Below are positions 15,998 through 23,650 of a stretch of DNA of 32,342 nt, in pieces (position 1 is the stretch's first letter; each line of letters begins with the position of its first letter). Source of the stretch: Bradyrhizobium pachyrhizi (GTDB lineage Bacteria; Pseudomonadota; Alphaproteobacteria; Rhizobiales; Xanthobacteraceae). The stretch covers positions 146,107 to 178,448 of the forward strand of contig NZ_LFIQ01000058.1 in assembly GCF_001189245.1 (NCBI RefSeq). The letters run 5' to 3'. The translations under genes were made by a program, and so were the position numbers. Under the pieces are notes generated by a model. The model saw nothing but the letters and a program-made list of their open reading frames with translations. It did no database searches and had not been told where the DNA came from.

Positions 15998-16192
15998 ATG
16001 ACCGAACTTGAGGAGCTCAGATATTTCGAGCATCAGTGCCTGGAGATGGCGGAGCAATCCACGCTGCCGGATGCCCGCCGCGCGCTCCAGATCCTGGCGC
16101 GCAACTACGCCGCCGCGGCCGAAATCGTCGAACGGCGCGCGCAATCCGCCAACACTGCGCTCGCGCAGCTGTTTCGATGCTTGAGGCTGTGA
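15998..16192 (+). CDS. Small helical hypothetical protein, 64 aa
   Basis: MTELEELRYFEHQCLEMAEQ, then STLPDARRALQILARNYAAAAEIVERRAQSANTALAQLFRCLRL: a continuous helical protein with heptad-like Leu/Ala spacing. The pattern 'E.LR..A..CL.MA.......AR..L..LA..Y...A' recurs in short Rhizobiales proteins without known role. It is 219 bp upstream of rnz on the same strand. Confidence 0.6.
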   Translation: MTELEELRYFEHQCLEMAEQSTLPDARRALQILARNYAAAAEIVERRAQSANTALAQLFRCLRL

Positions 16193-16410
16193 CCGGTTGA
16201 GGGCGTGACGAGGCCGCCGCGCGCGCCGGTCACGACGATCGATCCCGTTGGCGGCGCGGATGCGGTCTGCCCGTAACGCAGCCGGCTTCAGGACGCCTCG
16301 GTCCACCGTCGTCCGCATCGAAGTGCTTGAACACATCGGGCGACGCTGCCATCAGATTGCGCGATCCCGGCGGCATGGCGCCGTCGGTAGTCGGAAGGCG
16401 AGGTGCTGCG

Positions 16411-17316
16411 ATGTTCTCGCTGACTTTTCTGGGAACGTCGGCAAGCGTGCCGTCTCCCGAGCGCAACCACCCGGGCATCCTCGTCGAGGCAGCCGGCAGT
16501 CGTATTCTGGTCGATTGCGGCGAGGGAACGCAGCGCCAGCTGCTGCGGAGTGGCGCCGGCTTTCGACGGCTTGATCATCTGCTGTTGACCCACGGGCATT
16601 TCGATCATGTGCTCGGCATCCCCGGGCTGTTTTCGACCCTCCGGTTGCGGCAAAGTTCGGATGCGATGACGATTCATGCCGGACCCGGTACGCTCGATGT
16701 CGTCGTCCGGATGCTGGCAGGCCTATGGGGCGAGGGCAGAGCGCCGATCCCGCTTGATCTGGTGCCGTTGAGCGAGGGGCAGGTCCTCGATGCCGGCGAA
16801 TTCACCATCGATTGCTTTCCGGTCCGCCACCGGGATACGGACAGCTTCGCCTTCTCCTTTCAGAGCGCGGTGCGCCGGCATCTGCTCCCGGACCGGCTTC
16901 TGGCGCTGCGCGTGCCTGATGGGCCGGTTCGTCGGGAACTCGCGGAGGGGCGGCAGGTGAAGCTGGACGATGGTCGCACCATCGATCCGGAGCATGTGCT
17001 TGGCCCGGCCCAGGGGCGAAAGAAGCTCGTCATTGTCGGTGATGCTGAAACAACCGACGGGCTGGCCGAACACGCCAGGGACGCCGACGTGCTGGTGATC
17101 GAAGCGACGTTTCTCGAGCGCGACGCGGCTATCGCGCGCGACTACGGACACTTGACTGCCAGCGAAGCCGCCGCGCTCGCGGCGCGGAGCGGGGTCAAGC
17201 AACTCGTGCTCACCCACATCTCCGGCCGCTACCCGGATGAGGACATTCTGGCGGAGGCGACGAGAATTTTCCCGAACAGCCGGATAGCCATCGACTTCGA
17301 TCGCATCGCAATCTGA
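16411..17316 (+). CDS. rnz: Ribonuclease Z (tRNA 3' endonuclease)
   Basis: 301-residue metallo-beta-lactamase-fold nuclease that cuts tRNA precursors at the 3' end. The zinc motif is HGHFDH (residues 61-66). Other signatures: the N-terminal LTFLGTSASVPSPERNHPGILVEAAG, GEGTQRQLL, the FPVRHRDTDSF His, VGDAETTDG (bridging Asp) and LTHISGRY (final His). Start at ATG 16411 with AAGGCGAGGT upstream; earlier in-frame codons do not match the family. The last 153 coding bases exist again at 20417-20569 with six mismatches, so the 3' end of the gene has been duplicated or exchanged. This matters because the active copy may carry a C-terminus that came with the inserted block downstream. Confidence 0.94.
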   Translation: MFSLTFLGTSASVPSPERNHPGILVEAAGSRILVDCGEGTQRQLLRSGAGFRRLDHLLLTHGHFDHVLGIPGLFSTLRLRQSSDAMTIHAGPGTLDVVVRMLAGLWGEGRAPIPLDLVPLSEGQVLDAGEFTIDCFPVRHRDTDSFAFSFQSAVRRHLLPDRLLALRVPDGPVRRELAEGRQVKLDDGRTIDPEHVLGPAQGRKKLVIVGDAETTDGLAEHARDADVLVIEATFLERDAAIARDYGHLTASEAAALAARSGVKQLVLTHISGRYPDEDILAEATRIFPNSRIAIDFDRIAI

Positions 17317-17398
17317 GCGGCGGCCGCCACGGTCCCGGTGGAGGAACGTGTCGAGGGTGTCTGTGAAAGCGTGCCGGTGCGGTACCAGCAACGCTTCA
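17164..17398 (+). repeat. Direct repeat, copy 1 (3' end of rnz plus downstream DNA)
   Basis: Pairs with 20417-20654. The coding part (17164-17316) differs from copy 2 at six positions with no indel; the 82 bases after the stop are more diverged. The match ends near the ACGCTTCA at 17391-17398. The offset is 3253 bp. Confidence 0.9.
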
Positions 17399-17551
17399 CC
17401 GGCGGGGCTGAATGCCGATACGAGTTGTCGGGCCAAGCTGCATGTTATCGTCGTAGCCCGAGCACCGCAGGCGGATAGTTTGGCAACGCGCCGCCCCAGA
17501 GTGTCTGTAGAAGGCGCTTGGGGCGATCGGCGATTGAATTTACGATGTCCA

Positions 17552-17581
17552 TTCGCTTGTCCATGCCGAAAAACAAGCGAA
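17552..17581. repeat. Hairpin without T-run
   Basis: TTCGCTTGT (17552-17560) and ACAAGCGAA (17573-17581) form a perfect nine-base stem around a 12-base loop. It lies 66 bp beyond the stop of the minus-strand acyltransferase gene and could be its terminator or a leftover of the inserted block. Confidence 0.4.
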
Positions 17582-17647
17582 GCGTCGTTCTCGATGCACG
17601 AGGGACCGGCACCTCACCTTGAAGGCAGGCGATAAGATGCCGACGAG

Positions 17648-18724
17648 TTACGCGGGCCGAATTGAAGCGAGATCGCTGTCTCTGTCCCTATACTTAAATC
17701 GCTCGCGCCCGAACGTCATAAACGGCTTCTCGATCAATAGCCAGAGAGCGAGTGACGCCAGGACAGAAGAAGCGAGCGATATTGCCGAAACATATTGGCC
17801 AACGACGCCAATCGCGAGAAAAAGACATAACCGGTGGGTCAGGTAGAGCGAATACGCACCAAGGCCTAACCAACAAAGGGGGGACAGCACATTTGGGACG
17901 CTCCTTCTTCCGGTCACGACAAGCAAGAGCACAACAAAGAATAGGAGCGGCGCGGCGCTATAACCCAGGTACTGCATCAAGGGGCTTCGCCCACTTACCT
18001 GCTGCCACGAAATCAGCCACGTCATGACAATCAGCGGCACTGTTAGAAGCATCGCTCCAACGTACAGCTCTCGTCGATGTTCATTCAGCCAGCAAATGCT
18101 CTGGCGGTTACGGATCAGGCAAGCCGCCAATACTCCGAGGAACAATCCGTCCATTCGTGCGGGCAGGAGAAAGTACGCCGGAGCAGTATCGCCATATGCA
18201 TGATTGAGCATCACCCTAGCGATTGGGGCGGCGCAGATTAGTCCAACAATCAAGTGGAGTAGTCGGCCAGTTGGCCAATATCGAACGATTGCCGGCAGGA
18301 TTAGGTAGAATTGCTCTTCAACCGCCAACGACCACGTGATGACGGTCAGCGGATTGCCAACTCGGCCATCCGCCCAAAGAAAATTCTGTGAGAAAGTGAG
18401 AAAGGGAAATAGCGGCTCGCCGATCAAATTGCAGATCGGGATGACCAAGAGCAGATACAATGGAAGGATGCGAAGCGCGCGCCGCGCATAGAAAACCTCG
18501 AAGTAGTTCTGCTTATACCGATTGTCGATCAGGATGCCTCCGAGCAGAAAGCCTGACAGCACAAAGAAGAGATCCACGCCGCACGCGCTAAGGACAAACA
18601 GTTTAGCGAACAGGCTATCGTGGTGCACCTCGACGATGAGGTGTCTGATCAACACCAAGCCAATCGCAACGCCCCTGATCGCATCTAGCCCAGAGCTGTG
18701 CTTCATCTCGCCCATCGAAATCAT
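17648..18724 (-). CDS. Acyltransferase-3 family (OafA/NolX-like) membrane protein
   Basis: 358 residues with about ten membrane helices. Family signatures: LDAIRGVAIGLVLIRH near the N-terminus (conserved Arg and His), ACGVDLFFVLSGFLLGG, YARRALRILPLYLLL, and TVITWSLAVEEQFYLILP. These integral proteins transfer acetyl or other acyl groups to extracytoplasmic glycans such as O-antigen, exopolysaccharide or Nod-factor-like sugars. The target here is unknown. Starts at ATG 18724, 18715 or 18706 are possible; the first lies inside a palindrome. GC is visibly lower than in the flanking core genes. A separate SGNH hydrolase gene lies upstream on the same strand, the usual partner domain of such acyltransferases. 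Confidence 0.9.
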   Translation of the reverse strand: MISMGEMKHSSGLDAIRGVAIGLVLIRHLIVEVHHDSLFAKLFVLSACGVDLFFVLSGFLLGGILIDNRYKQNYFEVFYARRALRILPLYLLLVIPICNLIGEPLFPFLTFSQNFLWADGRVGNPLTVITWSLAVEEQFYLILPAIVRYWPTGRLLHLIVGLICAAPIARVMLNHAYGDTAPAYFLLPARMDGLFLGVLAACLIRNRQSICWLNEHRRELYVGAMLLTVPLIVMTWLISWQQVSGRSPLMQYLGYSAAPLLFFVVLLLVVTGRRSVPNVLSPLCWLGLGAYSLYLTHRLCLFLAIGVVGQYVSAISLASSVLASLALWLLIEKPFMTFGRERFKYRDRDSDLASIRPA

Positions 18725-18746
18725 TTGCTTTAAAAAAGCACATGAT
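18720..18746. promoter_or_regulatory. 27-bp palindrome over the acyltransferase start
   Basis: ATCATTTGCTTT (18720-18731) and AAAGCACATGAT (18735-18746) are inverted arms of 12 bases with one mismatched pair around an AAA centre. The ATG at 18724 is inside it, so either translation starts downstream (18715/18706) or binding here would block both transcription and ribosome access. Confidence 0.4.
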
Positions 18747-18973
18747 AATAGGGTTACTCGCTCGGATTCAATATCTGCGAATGGCGCCGCCGCACCTGCA
18801 AGCGTGATTGCCGCTCATTGCTGATCGGGATGGGAGTTCTCAGCACGCCGTTTGGCAATGCGAGTGTCCATGGCGACCGTCACGGCTTACACTCTGAAGC
18901 ACGAGGAGTGCGCAATAAGTTCGGTGAACGACAGCGAATGGAGGCATCCTAGACGGGCACTTTGTTTCGCTGC

Positions 18974-19663
18974 TTATGCGCCTGCCCGTTCGAAGGCTTG
19001 GTCCAGCGCTCGGAGCGCGACAGGCCGCATCAAGGCATAACCCGCGACATTGGGATGGACGCCATCAGGCATGATCGCCGCCTTTCTGGCGTCATTGATC
19101 TCTCCGAATGCAGCTCGATAGTCGGCAAATATATATCCCCGCATTCTTGCGGTATCCTCGATCCAGGCATTCATGCGCCGGATCCAAGGTTTGGGATCGA
19201 CTTCTGGCGCCCATGCGAACAGGTCGTAATCGGCATAGTTGCCGAGGATCACACGCAGGTTGTGCGCATCAGCAAGGGTCAGCATCGCCAGCACGTTGTT
19301 TTGATAGTCGCGAAAGGTCGTCGGGCCGGTATTGCCGGCAATGTCATTGCAGCCGCACAGAATGTGAACCACTTTGGGCCTGAGTGCGACGACGTCTGCC
19401 ATGAAACGCAGCAGTATCTGAGGCGTGGTCTGCCCAGCGATGCCACGCCCGACGATCCCGTTCGAGAACAACTCAGAATCGACGTGGGGCCATGCTTCGG
19501 TCAGAGAATCCCCGATAAACACCGCGCGCAACGGCGCCGCTATCGCCGCATTGCTGTCTCGGTATTGGCCGAGATTCGGCCAGTCGCGAGCAAAGCTAAT
19601 CTCATGCTCGGTTCGACGGCTGTCCGTTCCACTTAGATGCTCGACCATGCCGATTGGGCTCAT
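18974..19663 (-). CDS. SGNH/GDSL-family hydrolase
   Basis: 229 residues. All SGNH blocks are visible: VFIGDSLTEAW (nucleophile Ser about 53), GRGIAGQT (Gly), CGCNDIAGN (Asn) and DGVHPNVAGY (catalytic Asp about 200 and His about 203). It has no signal peptide, so it appears cytoplasmic unless the start is wrong. SGNH enzymes hydrolyse or transfer acyl esters; next to an acyltransferase-3 gene, a role in O-acetylation turnover of a surface glycan is reasonable inference. ATG 19663 is preceded directly by an in-frame GTG; another ATG exists at 19648. A 249-bp gap separates it from the acyltransferase gene. Confidence 0.88.
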   Translation of the reverse strand: MSPIGMVEHLSGTDSRRTEHEISFARDWPNLGQYRDSNAAIAAPLRAVFIGDSLTEAWPHVDSELFSNGIVGRGIAGQTTPQILLRFMADVVALRPKVVHILCGCNDIAGNTGPTTFRDYQNNVLAMLTLADAHNLRVILGNYADYDLFAWAPEVDPKPWIRRMNAWIEDTARMRGYIFADYRAAFGEINDARKAAIMPDGVHPNVAGYALMRPVALRALDQAFERAGA

Positions 19664-19692
19664 CACGCAAGCTTCAATGATTTGCTCGATAG

Positions 19693-19872
19693 TTATCTTG
19701 TGCTCATGTCCGCCTTGGAGCCGTCTAGTGGCCGGCCTGCTGTGCTGCGTTCGGCCATTGCCTCTGCCGTCGCAATAATGCGTCGCCGTGCCGTCCGATC
19801 CTTGATCGAGCGAAATGTTCGCAGCAGTCGAAATATCTCTGCGGCGTCCCGAGCAAGCTTCTCTTTCGTCAA
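19693..19872 (-). CDS. Small helical ORF, 59 aa
   Basis: In the 233-bp gap between the DUF5658-like gene and the SGNH gene, a TTG at 19872 opens the frame MTKEKLARDAAEIFRLLRTF, then RSIKDRTARRRIIATAEAMAERSTAGR and a polar tail to a TAA. The sequence is a charged amphipathic helix pair and resembles short Rhizobiales proteins of the 'L.....R..I...AE.MA' kind. No ATG and a weak ribosome binding site, so it could be a real small gene or a truncated one. It would be cotranscribed with its neighbours. Confidence 0.42.
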   Translation of the reverse strand: MTKEKLARDAAEIFRLLRTFRSIKDRTARRRIIATAEAMAERSTAGRPLDGSKADMSTR

Positions 19873-19899
19873 AGAAAAATCTCGACTACGGATGATTGG

Positions 19900-20187
19900 T
19901 CAGCTTGCGCCCGCGATGAGGAGCAAGTTGTTGATCACAGGCGTTGAGCAAAAAGCCACCACCAGTGCTGTGTTGAAGATGCTCTTGCTGCGCCAAAGCA
20001 GCGCCATGATGACGAAGGTCAAACCGAGCTTCGGGATCAGCCACCATGCACCGAGCCACGTTTGAGCCAAATGCATGAACGGGTTGGCCTCGCCGAAACC
20101 CATTTCTAGAATCTTGTTAGTTGTCGCGAGATCAGCACACCCTAGTAGCAGGACGGAAAGCACCAAAACCAGCTTTGCGAAATTCAT
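19900..20187 (-). CDS. DUF5658-like small membrane protein, 95 aa
   Basis: The ATG at 20187 has AGAGG upstream. Three membrane segments: LVLVLSVLLLGCADLATTNKILEMG, AWWLIPKLGLTFVIMALLW and NTALVVAFCSTPVINNLLLIAG. The first contains the pattern DLATTN.ILEMGFGEANPFM, the D..TT...L..G..E.NP hallmark of DUF5658-type membrane proteins. No known function. It is the first gene of the minus-strand group running through the SGNH hydrolase to the acyltransferase, within the block bounded by the rnz repeats. Confidence 0.72.
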   Translation of the reverse strand: MNFAKLVLVLSVLLLGCADLATTNKILEMGFGEANPFMHLAQTWLGAWWLIPKLGLTFVIMALLWRSKSIFNTALVVAFCSTPVINNLLLIAGAS

Positions 20188-20416
20188 TTCAGCCTCTCGG
20201 TCTCGACCGCCGGACTGTGAAAGCCCTACAGTTAAGGTCGATTCCTTAATCGTTGGTTCCACCACGAGGATACAGCTGGAAGCAGCTCGACATTTTCCGA
20301 AGGCTCCTCTTATCGCTAGCCTAGCCACCACATCGAAGGCGGATTCAAAACGGAAACCTTGTTGGTTCGCAATGCCACCAAGTGGCTGCGCTTGAAGGGC
20401 TGGCCTTGCCGCTGAC

Positions 20417-20569
20417 GAAGCCGCCGCGCTCGCGGCGCGGAGCGGGGTCAAGCAACTCGTGCTCACCCACATCTCCGGCCGCTACCCGGATGAGGACATT
20501 CTGACGGAGGCGATGAGGATTTTCCCGAACAGCCGGATAGCCGCCGACTTCGATCGCATCGCGATCTGA
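20417..20569 (+). pseudogene. rnz 3'-end fragment (51 codons)
   Basis: Collinear with codons 252 to the stop of rnz, with six mismatches and no indel; encodes EAAALAARSGVKQLVLTHIS onward with Met and Ala changes near the end and the same stop. There is no start and no nuclease core, so it is not a gene. It probably marks the original end of rnz before the block 17399-20416 arrived, or the reverse. Confidence 0.85.
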
Positions 20570-20654
20570 GTGCAGCGGCCTCCACGATCCCGGTGGCCGA
20601 ACGCTGTCGAGGCTGTCTGTGAAAGCGTGCCAGTGCCGTACCAGCAACGCTTCA
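20417..20654 (+). repeat. Direct repeat, copy 2 (3' end of rnz plus downstream DNA)
   Basis: Partner of 17164-17398. The similarity continues about 85 bp beyond the stop, including TCTGTGAAAGCGTGCC and TACCAGCAACGCTTCA, then stops abruptly. Confidence 0.9.
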
Positions 20655-20707
20655 TTAACCCGACTCACGCAACGTCGTCCCAGGCCGTCTGGATGGGCCG
20701 CTAGCAG

Positions 20708-20741
20708 AAGGCCGCCACGAGTGACTACGTGGCGGCCTTTC
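20708..20741 (+). terminator. Hairpin terminator
   Basis: AAGGCCGCCAC (20708-20718) pairs perfectly with GTGGCGGCCTT (20729-20739) around a ten-base loop, followed by a short T-run. It lies 54 bp after repeat copy 2, where the terminator of an uninterrupted rnz would be expected. Confidence 0.7.
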
Positions 20742-20770
20742 GCGTCTCACAGTGCCAAGGGAGACGACCG

Positions 20771-21007
20771 ATGGACTACGGCGCCTTCACCGACGCCAGC
20801 CTGAAGATGATGTACGAAGCCGTCCGCGGTGCGCTCAGAGCCGACGACGAATTCGAGGCGGCCGGCGAAGAGCCAAAATTCCGCGTCCGCGCGACGCCCG
20901 AGTGGAAGCGGCATGCCGGCAGCCTCGAGGCCGAGATGCTGAAGCGAGGGCTGCAGCTCGACATTATCGACTGGACAGGCGGCCAGGGCGAACTGCCGTT
21001 ATCTTGA
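20771..21007 (+). CDS. Small hypothetical protein, 78 aa
   Basis: The ATG at 20771 has a good ribosome binding site (AAGGGAG). The product, MDYGAFTDASLKMMYEAVRG and so on, is acidic and helical, with a segment KFRVRATPEWKRHAGSLEAEMLKRGLQLDIIDW and a C-terminal GGQGELPLS. The pattern (helix, then R.T..W......LE.EM..RG....I.W) resembles hypothetical proteins of Bradyrhizobium accessory regions; I know no function. It lies just after the terminator following repeat copy 2. Confidence 0.7.
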   Translation: MDYGAFTDASLKMMYEAVRGALRADDEFEAAGEEPKFRVRATPEWKRHAGSLEAEMLKRGLQLDIIDWTGGQGELPLS

Positions 21008-21371
21008 CGGCCGAACTCCAGCCGCGTTCCGAATGTTCGCTCCGAATTGTGCGCTGAACGGCGCGCTTGCGCCGTCATGCCTCGCGCTCCACCCCTCGGC
21101 GCGGGGGTGACCTTTCTGAGGCGGGCGGCTTTCGATGTGCCTTGAGCTGTTCCCCGATCGTTCCCTTTCAACGACGACTCTGGCCCGATCAGAACGTCCA
21201 GTGGCCAAGGCTGAATCCCGCAGGGGCCTAATTTGCTCCATCGATGCGCCGCCATTTTGCCGCGCCTCGTTCGCTTTGCCCAACTCTGTTCATATACCTT
21301 ACGAGGTAACACAGATGTCATCTGTTCGCGGTTTGTGTCGCCACCAATCGGGGTACTCGATCCAGCTTTGC
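21008..21371. other. Intergenic region without convincing genes
   Basis: 364 bp between two small genes. A possible ribosome binding site and ATG occur near 21315 on the plus strand (ACGAGGTAACACAG before ATG), but the frame that follows overlaps the better-supported minus gene and has no features. No repeat or RNA is evident. Confidence 0.5.
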
Positions 21372-21563
21372 CTACGGCTCGGGCTTCAGGGCGTCCGTCA
21401 ATGCCTGCTTGATGTGTTCGGCCTGTTCCTTCGTCAGCTTCTCGGCGAAGTGGCCGTCTTTCTTCAACTGCGCTGGCCCCTTGAGCTCGCGATCATAAAC
21501 CATCCAGTCGGTGCTTCCTCTCCGAACGACAAACCTTGACTGTAGGGGCGCTGCGTATCTCAA
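21372..21563 (-). CDS. Small hypothetical protein (VVRRGSTDWMVYDRE type), 63 aa
   Basis: The protein core is FVVRRGSTDWMVYDRELKGPAQLK, followed by a helical LTKEQAEHIKQALTDAL end. This resembles short Rhizobiales proteins that read '..VRRG..GWMVWDR..KGPA'. The TTG at 21563 has GGGAGG five bases upstream and adds MRYAAPLQSR; no nearby ATG fits, except one inside the core at 21503. It may be a 5'-damaged copy using a TTG start. Confidence 0.5.
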   Translation of the reverse strand: MRYAAPLQSRFVVRRGSTDWMVYDRELKGPAQLKKDGHFAEKLTKEQAEHIKQALTDALKPEP

Positions 21564-22077
21564 CGATGCCTCCCAATGAATCCAGCTGCTCGTCTCCAAA
21601 AGACACATCCGGCGGCAGCTTGTTCCGAACCGGGACACTGAAATTTCCTGCGCCACCTAAAGAGCAAGGCTCATGCCGGAATACACGCGCCGCCAACCGG
21701 TCCGGAGAACCGCAGGCAGGCTCGACGCAGGCGACGCCGAACGTGGACTGCGACAGGGAGAGCAACGAGCCGTTGGCGTCCGAATGCGTCTGGTCCGAGC
21801 ATTGGGATTGGAGTTCTGACCGTCCCGAAAATTTACGCCGCCGGGCCCGAAATGAGTTGTCCCGGCGGCGCCCTGTTCTTCCAGCCTCTGGGCCCTGAAA
21901 TCCCCAGCGCCGAAAACCTACTAAAGATCACGCCGAACAACTGTGGCTTGGTTCACACAAAATTAAGAAGAGGGGCCGGTGCCAGGGCCCGGGCCGGCTT
22001 CCAAACACCACGAGAGCGATGTCACTGCCGCACGGAAATTTCGCGAATGTTTGGGAGGCTGACTACTTGGCTCAAAA
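21564..22077. other. Unassigned accessory DNA left of the IS481-like element
   Basis: 514 bp in which I find no recognisable gene. An open frame on the plus strand to 21898 is Ser/Pro/Arg-rich and looks non-coding. It probably consists of degraded remnants of earlier insertions. Confidence 0.5.
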
Positions 22078-22131
22078 TGTATGAGCGGCCCGAGACATGG
22101 GCGACGGTCCGTACCGGACACATGGGTTACA
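22078..22131 (+). repeat. Left terminal inverted repeat
   Basis: Contains GACATGGGCGAC and ACATGGGTTACA in tandem, reading inward. It pairs with the right end at 24310-24360. Confidence 0.65.
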
Positions 22132-22155
22132 CTTTCCGCTTCCGTTCTGCGGGAG

Positions 22156-22257
22156 GTGTGGTTGCCGCGCAAAGCGAGTTCGGTGATGGAAGAGCGCCTT
22201 AGCTTTGTCGCCCATCTGCTGGACGGCGAGGCCATGACGGACGTCTGCCGGGAGTGA
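22156..22257 (+). pseudogene. IS481-family transposase, N-terminal fragment
   Basis: GTG start with GGGAGG just before it. Encodes about 33 residues containing SSVMEERLSFVAHLLDGEAM and TDVCRE, the N-terminal helix-turn-helix region of IS481-type transposases. The reading frame ends at a TGA exactly where the family would continue with a Phe-Gly segment, so 22255 is close to the break point with the foreign DNA. Confidence 0.82.
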
Positions 22258-22276
22258 TGCTGTGCTCCACCGTGTC

Positions 22277-23650
22277 CTACGAGTTGTTCGGCGATATTCC
22301 AGCAGGTGACCCGTAGGCATCGTGATCAGCGATTACGCTGCAACTTCCGTCCTCTCGGAAGAACAGGCCATTGCCTGCGACTTCCTTCCACCAACCCCGG
22401 CCAATCCGAGATCGACGCATACTCACCACGCCAAAGCGCCACGCGCTCATATCACCCTGGAATGGCTGCTCGGAGAGCAAATCTTGATATCCCGGCACAG
22501 GCCAGGTGTGATCCAGCACGTCCCACTCCGTGAGATTGCCTTCAAGCCAGGCATCGAAGTGATCCCTGATTTTCGTTCCCGGAGGATTCGGAAACAGAGC
22601 ATTGATGTACGCTGTTCCGTCCGCATCCAACCTCGTGGGAAGAGCCTCGACGACCCTCCGCAGAAGCTCAGTGCCTTCTATTCCACCGCTCCAAAAATTA
22701 TCGCTCGCCTTGGCGGCAGTGTCCGGTGCGTAAGGAGGGTTACATACCAGCAGATCACATGTCCCGTCGATCGAATCGAAGAGATCGCTTGTAACGAAAT
22801 CGATGTTGCTCTTTTCGTTTAGCGCTGCATTGAAGTTGGAGAAGGCGATGGCGCGTGGACTGACGTCTGCGCCCACTACTGTCGCAGAATGGTCGCTTGC
22901 CAGAATAGCGTGCACTCCGGAGCCTGTTCCGAGATCAATGGCGCGCCTGCGGGGGATCCGCTTCACAAAGCCGCCGAGCATAAAGCTCTCTCCCCACAAC
23001 CACATGACTTGATTGATTGCGGTATTCTTCTCTGCTTGGTCGGTGACCAGGTATTTCCCATAACATGGGAACAAACAGAAGTTCGACTGCAACAAGTCGC
23101 CGTTTTTTTCAACCAATCTCATTTCGAGGGCCGCATCGACAAAGAACGACGAAATCTGCTTCGCGATAACGTCTGCGCTCACCTGCTGGCCATCGATGAA
23201 GAGCGTAATGAGATTGTCGATCGGATCGCTCTTCCGAGGAGTCCAGGACATTCGCATTCTTTGCCAGAAATTGACGCCGAGGCGAGGAAGGACCTCAAGA
23301 CGTTCGGCACAGCTTGCGAGGTCGTAACCGCAGTTCCGGAACTCCTTAACGAAGCGGCTCATGCGTTCACGCTGTGCCGGGATTATCGGCAGCGGAACTT
23401 CCCTGGAAACTGTCGGCAGGAGCGCTCCTGTCCCGTCCTCGCGCTCGATCGGCAGGGAGTCGGCCGGACCGCTCTTCGGCGTCTCCGCCTGCCGAAGCCA
23501 GGCGAGCAGTTCTTGCTTTCGGTCGGCCAGTGTCGCGCGTAACTCTGCGTCAAGCGCGCCAGCGGGGGCGCTGCACTTGAGGCGGTCCCCTTCAACCCAT
23601 ACTCTGACGTTCCGGTCGCGGAGAACCGATAGAAGCGTGGCCGTTTCCAT
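22277..23650 (-). CDS. SAM-dependent methyltransferase with N-terminal TubC-type docking domain
   Basis: 457 residues from ATG 23650 (GAGGA upstream). Residues about 3-55 (TLLSVLRDRNVRVWVEGDRL, KCSAPAGALDAELRATLADRKQELLAWLR) match the TubC_N docking domain normally found at the N-terminus of NRPS/PKS proteins. Then LPTVSREVPLPIIPAQRERMSRF (about 78-101) resembles the linker and first motif of an NRPS condensation domain, but no condensation domain follows. Residues about 98-235 look like a winged-helix-type region. A class I methyltransferase domain follows, with IDLGTGSG (238-245), VVGADVSPRAIAFSNFNAALN and LLVCNPPY (304-307); the NPPY motif indicates methylation of a planar nitrogen or amide, as in PrmC/HemK-like enzymes. 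No NRPS or PKS gene is present in the window. The substrate is unknown. It lies inside the broken IS481 element, opposite in direction to the transposase. Confidence 0.82.
   Translation of the reverse strand: METATLLSVLRDRNVRVWVEGDRLKCSAPAGALDAELRATLADRKQELLAWLRQAETPKSGPADSLPIEREDGTGALLPTVSREVPLPIIPAQRERMSRFVKEFRNCGYDLASCAERLEVLPRLGVNFWQRMRMSWTPRKSDPIDNLITLFIDGQQVSADVIAKQISSFFVDAALEMRLVEKNGDLLQSNFCLFPCYGKYLVTDQAEKNTAINQVMWLWGESFMLGGFVKRIPRRRAIDLGTGSGVHAILASDHSATVVGADVSPRAIAFSNFNAALNEKSNIDFVTSDLFDSIDGTCDLLVCNPPYAPDTAAKASDNFWSGGIEGTELLRRVVEALPTRLDADGTAYINALFPNPPGTKIRDHFDAWLEGNLTEWDVLDHTWPVPGYQDLLSEQPFQGDMSAWRFGVVSMRRSRIGRGWWKEVAGNGLFFREDGSCSVIADHDAYGSPAGISPNNS

Noticed and set aside
18962..19636. 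Plus-strand frame of 224 codons
   Set aside because: Complement of the SGNH hydrolase gene.
21315..21539. Plus-strand frame with a good ribosome binding site near 21302
   Set aside because: Its sequence is antisense to the better-supported VVRRGSTDWMVYDRE protein and has no homology I recognise.
21536..21898. Plus-strand open frame of 120 codons
   Set aside because: Ser/Pro/Arg-rich without motif or good ribosome binding site; overlaps the small minus-strand gene.
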